Shown one piece after another: positions 25,123 through 30,408 of a stretch of DNA of 30,408 nucleotides. The stretch spans positions 1-30,408 of the forward strand of contig DATDFN010000019.1 of NCBI GenBank assembly GCA_036522615.1, in the 5' to 3' direction. The notes beneath the pieces were generated by a model, which saw only the letters and a list, made by a program, of their open reading frames with translations, was not told where the DNA came from and searched no databases. A program made the translations under genes and the position numbers. The first letter of the stretch is position 1, and every line of letters starts with the position of its first letter. This DNA comes from JAJPJQ01 sp036522615. GTDB lineage: Bacteria > Desulfobacterota > Binatia > UBA9968.

Positions 25123-25569
25123 TCAGTGGGTCACGTTGCGCCAATGATCTAAGAACAAAGCCGCCACTTCCTTGTCGATTTCGTCCCGCATGAACCGGAG
25201 CACAACGCGGAGAGGCGTCTCGCCCCCGGCGATGCGCCGCGCGTCCGGAATCGCCCAGTGCACAAGGCGGGTTTTGGGCGGGAGCGACGGCCAGACGCCC
25301 TCCGCTTCGCCCAGCGCCACGACCAGATCGATATGATCCATCGGAATGCTGTCGAGAGGTTTCGCGCGCTCCAGCGGCATCTCGACCTCGACTTCTCTCA
25401 TGACCTCGATCGCCGCGGGCGGCACCTCGCGCGGCACGAGAGCCGCGCTGAATATCCGCGTGTCCGGCGGCGCGAGCCGCTTGGCGATCGCTTCGGCCAT
25501 TTGACCGCTGCAAGACTGGTCCATCCCCAAGAAAAGGATATTTCGCTCCAGGTTTTTTCTACGAGTCAT
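25123..25569 (-). CDS. ArsC/low-molecular-weight-phosphatase-like protein lacking catalytic residues
   Basis: A 148-residue LMW-PTP/ArsC fold: ILFLG...QMAEAIAKRL at the N terminus, DLVVALG in the middle and HWAIPDA with the family's general-acid Asp, then a long C-terminal helix. The P-loop, normally C-x5-R-S, reads GMDQSCSG (15-22): the catalytic Cys is Gly15 and the Arg is Ser21. Only a Cys at 20, equivalent to the non-catalytic Cys15 of Bacillus ArsC, remains, and the two later redox Cys are also missing. It probably binds phosphate-like ligands or partners without catalysis. AAAGGAGAGGGGCT precedes the ATG. It sits between ppx and sixA. Confidence 0.8.
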   Translation of the reverse strand: MTRRKNLERNILFLGMDQSCSGQMAEAIAKRLAPPDTRIFSAALVPREVPPAAIEVMREVEVEMPLERAKPLDSIPMDHIDLVVALGEAEGVWPSLPPKTRLVHWAIPDARRIAGGETPLRVVLRFMRDEIDKEVAALFLDHWRNVTH

Positions 25570-25590
25570 AGCCCCTCTCCTTTGTTTTTA

Positions 25591-27129
25591 TCAATCGTTC
25601 ATTTGCTGGATCGTGAGCTCGACATTGAAGACTTCGTTCAAAAGCCGCGTCTTATCGAGCGCCCCCTCGATCTCGACGGTCAAGTCCGCGGGCCCGGATA
25701 TCTTGAGCTCGATCGACTTTTTCTTTTGTACGGCGCAGAGGATTTCCTTGACCCGCGATTCGTGGCGCCGGTCGAGCCCGTCGGCGATGCGCAAAATAGC
25801 GCTGAGCTTCCGCACCACGTCCTGGTGCGACGGCGAGAGTTGCCCGAACGGAAGGTGCTTCGGACTTGGGTGCGCCTTGCGATGGTAGCGGGCGATATTC
25901 GCGGCAAGCTCCCAGTCGGATTTGCTGAGCGTGACGGGACCGGAGCTTGTGATGATGTAGTACGAATGCTTGTGGTGCTTGCGATACGCGATGAACAGTC
26001 CCACATCGTGCAGCAGCGCCGCCGCGTGCAGCACCGCGGCGAATTTTTCCGGCAGCTTGTGGAGGCCTTCGAGCTGGTAGAAGAGAGTGAGCGCGAGCTG
26101 GCTCACCTGATAGGCGTGCGGCGCATCGTAATGGTATTTCTCGCCGATCTGCTCCAGCGTCTCCGGCTTGCCGTCGTCCTCGCGCCATGCGGTCTCGACC
26201 TCGGGAAATTCGTTGCGCAGGAGATCGATCATGAGGCCATCGCGCAGACCGCGATTGGAGACAAAGATATAGTCCAGCCCGATCTGCTTCATGAGACCGA
26301 GCAGGACGGCCGCGCCGGCGAGAATGATGTCGGCGCGCTTGGGATCGCCGGCGATGGCCGCCGCACGATAGGATAACGAACGTTGCTCGAGCATTGCGAG
26401 CAGCGCTTCGAGCCGCGATCGCCTGAGGACGCTGAGCGAGCCCGCCCGTGACTCGCCGCTGAGCTTCGCGTCGGTGTCCGCCAGCGTCGTGATGCTCCCG
26501 CCGGTGCCGAAAGCCATCGTGAATTTTTCCCGGCCGACGCGCTCCGCCATCGGCCCGATCTGCCGCTTGGCGAAACGCCGGAGCTCTTTCATTTCTTTTT
26601 CGGCGGGCGGATCGTTCTTAAGAAACCGCTCCGTCAGGCGCACCGCTCCGAGCGGCAGGCTGAATAGACAAAAAGTATTCGTGCTGTTGGCGATCGCCGC
26701 CTCGACGCTGCCGCCGCCGATGTCGAGGAAAAGGCCCAGGGGAAGATTGAAACGGAGGCCGCTCATCACGCCTAGACTGATGAGGCGCGCTTCCTCTTCG
26801 GCCGAGATGACTTCGAGCGGCACGCCGAGGGTCTTGGCGCCCGCGATGATGGAGGAGGCGTCCGTCGCTTCGCGGAGCGCCGCGGTCGCGACCGCGCGGA
26901 AGGATTTCACCTGGTAGCGGTCTGCGGCGGCCTTGAAATCGCCCATCGCTTCGAGCGCCGCCTCCACCACTGGTCGACTCAACTTTCCTGTGCGGAAAAC
27001 TTCCCGGCCGAGCCTGATCGGCCGGCGGTCTTGCTCTATCACGCGATAAGAACCCGGCTGCTCGATCGCGGCGAGCTGGAAACGGAGCGCGTTGCTGCCT
27101 ACGTCGATGACCGCAAAATATTCTGCCAT
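25591..27129 (-). CDS. ppx: Ppx/GppA exopolyphosphatase family protein
   Basis: At 512 residues it has the full two-part Ppx layout. The ASKHA ATPase-like core has IDVGSNALRFQL at 8-19, the catalytic acidic SAEEEARL at 109-116, LDIGGGSVE at 135-143 and FGTGGSITTLA near 220-230. The C-terminal HD-type domain has HAAALLHDVGLFI near 365-380. It degrades polyphosphate from the ends or pppGpp; the two cannot be separated by eye. It heads the ppx-arsC-like-sixA-CHAD operon behind a Pho-box array. The ribosome site is weak (AGAAAG). Confidence 0.92.
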   Translation of the reverse strand: MAEYFAVIDVGSNALRFQLAAIEQPGSYRVIEQDRRPIRLGREVFRTGKLSRPVVEAALEAMGDFKAAADRYQVKSFRAVATAALREATDASSIIAGAKTLGVPLEVISAEEEARLISLGVMSGLRFNLPLGLFLDIGGGSVEAAIANSTNTFCLFSLPLGAVRLTERFLKNDPPAEKEMKELRRFAKRQIGPMAERVGREKFTMAFGTGGSITTLADTDAKLSGESRAGSLSVLRRSRLEALLAMLEQRSLSYRAAAIAGDPKRADIILAGAAVLLGLMKQIGLDYIFVSNRGLRDGLMIDLLRNEFPEVETAWREDDGKPETLEQIGEKYHYDAPHAYQVSQLALTLFYQLEGLHKLPEKFAAVLHAAALLHDVGLFIAYRKHHKHSYYIITSSGPVTLSKSDWELAANIARYHRKAHPSPKHLPFGQLSPSHQDVVRKLSAILRIADGLDRRHESRVKEILCAVQKKKSIELKISGPADLTVEIEGALDKTRLLNEVFNVELTIQQMND

Positions 27130-27174
27130 TGAAGAGCTTTCTGCGGGGCTATGATCCAGGCACTTCCATAGTAT

Positions 27175-27221
27175 GCGCAGAGATCGTAGTAAAGTTAAAC
27201 TTTCATGAATTTTTTGTGAAA
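27175..27221 (-). promoter_or_regulatory. Pho-box array upstream of ppx
   Basis: Reverse-strand units TTTCACA (27221-27215), ATTCATG (27210-27204) and TTTAACT (27199-27193) repeat at exact 11-bp steps. CATACT (27180-27175) follows 12 bases after the last unit as a possible -10. The units fit the CKTMAY pattern of the pstS arrays, with T or A in the first place. The 187-base gap 27130-27316 holds nothing else clear; an inverted pair TGATAC/GTATCA near its far end is a weak terminator candidate. Confidence 0.55.
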
Positions 27222-27316
27222 TCTTGAAACAAACTCGGCCTGGCCTCGAGCTGTGGATAACTCGGGCAAATCACCAGTCAGCCGTTCTTTAATGATACTT
27301 TTATGGAATAACTGTA

Positions 27317-27541
27317 TCAGTCCCGGGCGCCGATAAGCAGACCGCGCAGATCGCGAATACTTTCGGCGCTGCGTTGGATTCTGTGCAGTAAAGCGAGCGA
27401 GTCCGGCGGAAGAGGTATTTCGGTGCCCTGACGGAGCTTATGACAGCAGGCAAAAATAACGCCCAGCTCGGTGGCGAGGCGGTACTGAGCCTCGGCGAGC
27501 CGGTCGCATGGCTCGTCCGGATGATGCTCCGAAGAATTCAT
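27317..27541 (-). CDS. Small orphan protein, 74 residues
   Basis: The ATG at 27541 follows GAGG with about 6 bases of spacing and lies 7 bases after the phytase-like stop, so co-translation is expected. The product is soluble and mostly helical, with two Cys in FACCHKL and a C-terminal amphipathic helix (LHRIQRSAESIRDLRGLLIG). There is no signal peptide and no family I know. Its place at the end of the Pho-box-driven uspA/phytase-like transcript suggests a starvation role, by context only. Longer in-frame starts inside the phytase-like gene look like out-of-frame reading. Confidence 0.6.
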   Translation of the reverse strand: MNSSEHHPDEPCDRLAEAQYRLATELGVIFACCHKLRQGTEIPLPPDSLALLHRIQRSAESIRDLRGLLIGARD

Positions 27542-27548
27542 TCGGGCC

Positions 27549-28910
27549 TCATTTTGTCTCTGTTCGCCCCGACATGCGCACTCCTTCATTATCGCTGAGC
27601 TGAAGCGGCTGAGGAAGCTGGATGAAAAGGATGCTGTTCTTAGTTCCTTTGCCGACATTGTTTCCTTGCGCGTCGAAATCGCCGACGTCGAAATCATTGT
27701 CGTTCGAGATCGCGATCGTGTTCGCATCGACTACGGCGATGCCTTCGATTTTCTCCGGAATATTCGCAATACCTCCTAGATCGACGACGATCGTTTTCTC
27801 CAGCGGTCTAAAATCATTTCCGCTTAGGTCGGCCAACGCCTCCAGCGCCGGCGTCGTCTTGGGATCATCCCAACGGCTACCCAGCACATTCGTCGCGCGG
27901 CTCAAGTCGACGCGGTAGATTTTCGCTATCCAGTCGGTGCGCTCGTCGACAAGCAGCGCGCCGTCGCCGATCGCGGCGATGCTCGATATCTTCATTTCGT
28001 CCGGCGCGCTGTGCGCCGGATCGAACTCTTTCGACGCGTCGAAGCGATAGACGTATTCGGCGACGGTCTTTTCGCTCGCGACGTCGAAGGCAAGAATACG
28101 CGTCTGCCGCGACGCGTCGCCGGTCTTTTTATCCGGATTCCAAAGCGGACTCTGCAGGGCGAGATAAAGTGTCTTTTCGTCGCGGCTGATCGCGAGCCCT
28201 TCGAATCCGCGATTGATCTTCCGCTTCGCGAAAATCTCCGGCAGCGCCTCGACGATCTCGTAATCGGCGCCGTCAAGGCGCAGCCCTTTCGGTACGTACC
28301 TGCGCAGCACTTTGCCGCTGCGGTCGATCTTCAGCAGGGAAGGACCGTATTCCTCGGCCACCCAGAAATCCCCCGCGGCCGTGCGTACCAATCCTTCGGT
28401 ATCGAGGCCGTTGGGATTGAACGCGAACGTTTTCTCGGCCGCGTAGTCGTAGGGCGTCTCGTCGCGCCCCTCGGTATTCGGCATGCCGGTAACCGGCTTG
28501 CCGGACCGCGTCGTGATTGGAATCTTCTCCAGAATTCGAATCGCGCCGTTTTCGACCTTAACCTTCAAGATCGCCGGATTGAATTCCGGCACGGGAAAAG
28601 TGCGGCGGTTCTGGCCGCTCACCTTGATCTGCCCGTTCGGGCCGCGGTCGGTGATCATCCAGAACTCTCCCGGCGCGTCGCCGGGGCCGCGCCAGAGATC
28701 GCTGCCGATCGATCCGAGCAGAATCTTTCGGTCGTTGGTAATGCCTCCTGCGACTTTCGCGTTTTGAAAATCCGCGAGACGTACGTCGGAGAGGACGTAC
28801 TTGGCCTTTACCTCCGGTCCCGCGGCTTGCATCGCCTCCGATAAAAATGCCGCAGCTACGGCGAAGCTCGCCGCGATGATCGGTCGTCCGAAAGATTTTC
28901 TCTCCCGCAT
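27549..28910 (-). CDS. Secreted phytase-like / esterase-like beta-propeller protein
   Basis: About 453 residues with a signal peptide (basic MRERKSFGRP, then a hydrophobic core to about residue 30). The mature part has the features of the 'esterase-like activity of phytase' family: GSDLWRGPG, FWMITDRGPNGQI, NTEGRDE, GLDTEGLVRTAAGDFWVAEEYGPSLLKID, NRGFEGLAISRDEKTLY and KIEGIAVVDANTIAISNDND. These repeats form a calcium-binding propeller and fit a phosphoester hydrolase in the periplasm. I choose the ATG at 28910 because AAAGGAG sits 5 bases before it; a GTG six bases upstream overlaps that site. It lies 21 bases after uspA, so it shares the uspA Pho array. Confidence 0.82.
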   Translation of the reverse strand: MRERKSFGRPIIAASFAVAAAFLSEAMQAAGPEVKAKYVLSDVRLADFQNAKVAGGITNDRKILLGSIGSDLWRGPGDAPGEFWMITDRGPNGQIKVSGQNRRTFPVPEFNPAILKVKVENGAIRILEKIPITTRSGKPVTGMPNTEGRDETPYDYAAEKTFAFNPNGLDTEGLVRTAAGDFWVAEEYGPSLLKIDRSGKVLRRYVPKGLRLDGADYEIVEALPEIFAKRKINRGFEGLAISRDEKTLYLALQSPLWNPDKKTGDASRQTRILAFDVASEKTVAEYVYRFDASKEFDPAHSAPDEMKISSIAAIGDGALLVDERTDWIAKIYRVDLSRATNVLGSRWDDPKTTPALEALADLSGNDFRPLEKTIVVDLGGIANIPEKIEGIAVVDANTIAISNDNDFDVGDFDAQGNNVGKGTKNSILFIQLPQPLQLSDNEGVRMSGRTETK

Positions 28911-28931
28911 CGTCACTCCTTTGGTAGATTA

Positions 28932-29465
28932 TCACGCTTCAAGCGCCCTCAGCAGCCCGCCCACGACGGGAACGACTTTGCCCTTGGGCCTTTGCGATTG
29001 CTCGATCGCTGAAATCGACAGCACCGGACAAGGCGCAGCGCGTGTGACCTTATCCGTGACGCTGCCGAAAAACAATCGGCGAAGCGCGCCATGCGGCCGC
29101 GGCGAAAGAACGATGAGGTCGCTTTCCTCCAGGTGCGCAATATCGACGATCTTTGTTGCGGCGTCGCCGAGAACCACGCGGCGCCGAAACTGCGGCAGGC
29201 GTGTTATTTCGGCAATCGCGGGCTCTAGATATCGATTGAGATCCAAAAGTGACTCTCGGACTAGCCGGTCGACCTCCCAGCGGTAGATCCTGTCACTGGC
29301 AAATCCGGTCTCGTCCAGCATCTGCCAAGCCTGAAATTCGTTCGCGACGTGCAGCGCCAGCAGATCGGCTCCGTTTTCCGCCGCCAGCGCAATCGCCAGC
29401 TTGAGACCGGAACGGGAAGCCTCCGTCATATCTACCGGAGCCAGAATTCTCTGCAACCGTTTCAT
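28932..29465 (-). CDS. Universal stress protein (UspA family)
   Basis: A 177-residue single UspA domain: RILAPVDMTEASRSGLKLAIALA at the N terminus, ADLLALHV, then DLIVLSPRPHGALRRLFFGSVTDKVTRAAPCPVLSI at the C terminus. The ATP-binding signature G-x2-G-x9-G-S/T keeps the last part (HGALRRLFFGS), but the first Gly is replaced (SPRPHG), so nucleotide binding may be weakened. GGAGG lies 6 bases before the ATG. It is the first gene of the uspA/phytase-like/small-gene unit under a Pho array. Confidence 0.88.
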   Translation of the reverse strand: MKRLQRILAPVDMTEASRSGLKLAIALAAENGADLLALHVANEFQAWQMLDETGFASDRIYRWEVDRLVRESLLDLNRYLEPAIAEITRLPQFRRRVVLGDAATKIVDIAHLEESDLIVLSPRPHGALRRLFFGSVTDKVTRAAPCPVLSISAIEQSQRPKGKVVPVVGGLLRALEA

Positions 29466-29495
29466 TGATACCTCCTCAATGATTGATGTATTGAG

Positions 29496-29548
29496 GGTAT
29501 CGCAACCGTGTTAGCGCAGTGTAAAACATAAATGATGTTCCGGTTAAA
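29496..29548 (-). promoter_or_regulatory. Pho-box array upstream of uspA
   Basis: Reverse-strand units TTTAACC (29548-29542), CATCATT (29537-29531), TTTTACA (29526-29520) and GCTAACA (29515-29509) stand at exact 11-bp steps. GATACC (29501-29496) is a weak -10 candidate 7 bases on. The array fills most of the 93-base gap between the GHKL-like gene and uspA, so uspA has its own phosphate-controlled start. Confidence 0.6.
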
Positions 29549-29558
29549 CAACGCCGGA

Positions 29559-30098
29559 TCAATTTTTCTTGCGCGGCGATGGCGCGGGCAGTATCAACGG
29601 CTCCGGCACGGGGATCAGGAGGTCGCACTTCCAAGCCGGTTTTGCGATGTCGGCGCAGAAAATGATCTTCGACCCGCAGCCGTCGACGGCCGTGAAGATG
29701 GCGAGCTGCGCGTCCGACCCCTCGACCCCGACCCATTCTTCGCAGCGATAGGCGAAATCGCGAAACAGCTCTTCTACCAGGCCATCGCTCATGCCGGCGC
29801 CGTGGCCTTCGATTCTCAGCTGAATCCAGCTCAGCGGATGGAGGCGCACGAAGGCCTCGAGATCCGCTAGCCGCCTGCGCTCGTTGACGGAGACTCGCAC
29901 CGGGATGTCCGGATGGTTGGCCGTCAGCGCATGGTAAAGAAACCGTTTGATTAATCGTCCCAGACTTTCATCGCGCCAGGAGATGACGGGCAGCGCCGGA
30001 GGGAGCTTCGCGCGAACGCTCGGCCGCGGCCCGGCGCGGTTTTGCGCGAAGCGGGCGACCGCCTGCGCGATCAAGCCGTTCAAATCGACTTCGTGCAT
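29559..30098 (-). CDS. Degenerate GHKL/histidine-kinase-ATPase-like protein
   Basis: About 179 residues. The ATG at 30098 has AAGGAGG with 6 bases of spacing. The middle resembles a HATPase domain: SLGRLIKRFLYHALTANHP (46-63) lines up with the N-box helix, PVRVSV with the following strand, and WIQLRIEGHGAGMSDGLVEELF (91-112) with the D-x-G-x-G ATP loop. The N-box Asn is absent, and the usual Asp is Glu97 in EGHGAG. There is no kinase His or receiver. It may be a non-kinase ATP-lid remnant or a regulatory domain; certainty is low. A four-unit Pho array lies directly upstream, giving it a phosphate-starvation promoter. Confidence 0.6.
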   Translation of the reverse strand: MHEVDLNGLIAQAVARFAQNRAGPRPSVRAKLPPALPVISWRDESLGRLIKRFLYHALTANHPDIPVRVSVNERRRLADLEAFVRLHPLSWIQLRIEGHGAGMSDGLVEELFRDFAYRCEEWVGVEGSDAQLAIFTAVDGCGSKIIFCADIAKPAWKCDLLIPVPEPLILPAPSPRKKN

Positions 30099-30120
30099 CG
30101 CCGACCTCCTTCGCCGTCGT

Positions 30121-30173
30121 TTTGTAGCAGCCACGTTAAGAAACGATGATGATCCGGTTAAGCCACCATGAAG
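30121..30173 (-). promoter_or_regulatory. Pho-box array upstream of the GHKL-like gene
   Basis: Reverse-strand units CTTCATG (30173-30167), CTTAACC (30162-30156), CATCATC (30151-30145) and CTTAACG (30140-30134) repeat at exact 11-bp steps. Two of them match units of the distal pstS array at six or seven of seven bases. TACAAA (30126-30121) is a fair -10 seven bases further on, 23 bases ahead of the ATG. Confidence 0.68.
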
Positions 30174-30217
30174 TTGCTAAAAATAATGTCCTCCTTGTGT
30201 TGATTGTTCGTTGATGA

Positions 30218-30394
30218 TCAGTTGAATTGGAAGTAACGGTGCGCCGGAGTCGCATTGCCGACATCGTCGGCGAAGCTGTAAATCGCGCTCGCCGTCAACA
30301 CGCCGATCAGCGTCAGCAACGCGACCGCCAGTCGCATTTTTCGTCTGAGTCTTTCTTTTTCATCCTTCCGAGTCCGCCAAACCGTTCGCTTCAT
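30218..30394 (-). CDS. Small single-pass membrane or secreted peptide, 58 residues
   Basis: The ATG at 30394 is preceded by AAGGAGG with 4-5 bases of spacing, one of the best ribosome sites in the window. The peptide has a very basic N terminus (MKRTVWRTRKDEKERLRRKM), one hydrophobic helix at about 21-39 (LAVALLTLIGVLTASAIYSF) and a short tail ending HRYFQFN. It reads as an inner-membrane anchor with the tail outside, or as an uncleaved signal. I know no family. It lies upstream of the GHKL-like gene in the same direction; its own promoter is outside the window. Confidence 0.6.
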   Translation of the reverse strand: MKRTVWRTRKDEKERLRRKMRLAVALLTLIGVLTASAIYSFADDVGNATPAHRYFQFN

Positions 30395-30408
30395 AAAACC
30401 TCCTTCAA

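Noticed and set aside
27250..27316. TGATAC/GTATCA inverted pair as a terminator after the small gene
   Set aside because: The loop is about 15 bases, the stem is six AT-rich pairs and no T-run follows.
30174..30206. AAGGAGGACATT on the reverse strand upstream of the GHKL-like Pho array as a leader-peptide ribosome site
   Set aside because: The only following frame starts with ATT and stops after eight codons inside the Pho boxes; likely chance or a leftover of the preceding gene's tail.

Overview
The window reads as a chromosomal piece of a GC-rich diderm (Gram-negative) bacterium. A tripartite RND pump with two lipoprotein components requires an outer membrane, and the tRNA-Ser / SRP RNA / dnaX / ybaB / recR block is a core bacterial arrangement. 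Gene style suggests a proteobacterial, Desulfobacterota/Binatota or Methylomirabilota-like lineage. That placement is inference, and no marker here fixes it. There is no insertion sequence, prophage or CRISPR array.

Layout. (1) 1-2366: a minus-strand set holding an alpha/beta hydrolase, a class III aminotransferase and the start of a DppB-type ABC permease, behind a sigma70-like promoter. (2) 2386-8166: a minus-strand RND efflux operon (adaptor, pump, outer-membrane factor), divergent from a small periplasmic DUF5329-like gene. (3) 8707-10690: a strong hairpin, a 61-codon orphan gene, a sugar-phosphate nucleotidyltransferase-like gene with an eroded signature, and a small membrane protein. 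(4) 10783-14335: tRNA-Ser(GGA), SRP RNA, dnaX, ybaB, recR and yjbQ on the plus strand. (5) 14367-21390: a complete phosphate operon on the minus strand in the order pstS-pstC-pstA-pstB-phoU-phoB-phoR. (6) 21391-30408: a phosphate-starvation and polyphosphate island. It contains a metallophosphatase with two tandem thymidylate-kinase-like proteins (plus strand), then on the minus strand ppx/gppA, a degenerate ArsC/LMW-phosphatase-like protein, sixA and a CHAD gene, then uspA with a phytase-like secreted protein and a small gene, then a degenerate GHKL-ATPase-like protein, and last a 58-codon membrane peptide.

The most interesting result is regulatory. Every promoter-bearing gap in region 6 carries 7-base units repeated at exactly 11-bp steps (consensus about C-K-T-M-A-Y-N, for example CTTCATC, CTTAACC, CGTAACA). 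This matches the geometry and core of PhoB boxes (E. coli CTGTCAT units, 11-bp period). I found six such arrays in front of five transcription units: pstS (two arrays), the metallophosphatase/kinase operon, the ppx-sixA-CHAD operon, uspA-phytase-like, and the GHKL-like gene. This ties several proteins of unknown role to PhoBR, which is encoded in the same window.

Within this regulon several members look like modified or non-catalytic versions of known enzymes. The second kinase-like protein has Arg in place of the P-loop Lys, the ArsC/LMW-PTP-like protein has lost its CX5R catalytic residues, and the GHKL-like protein lacks the N-box Asn. Together with CHAD (a polyphosphate-binding domain), SixA and Ppx, this suggests an undescribed Pho-controlled system built around polyphosphate and phosphoryl-group sensing or handling. 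The function is inference; the sites and residue changes are visible in the sequence.
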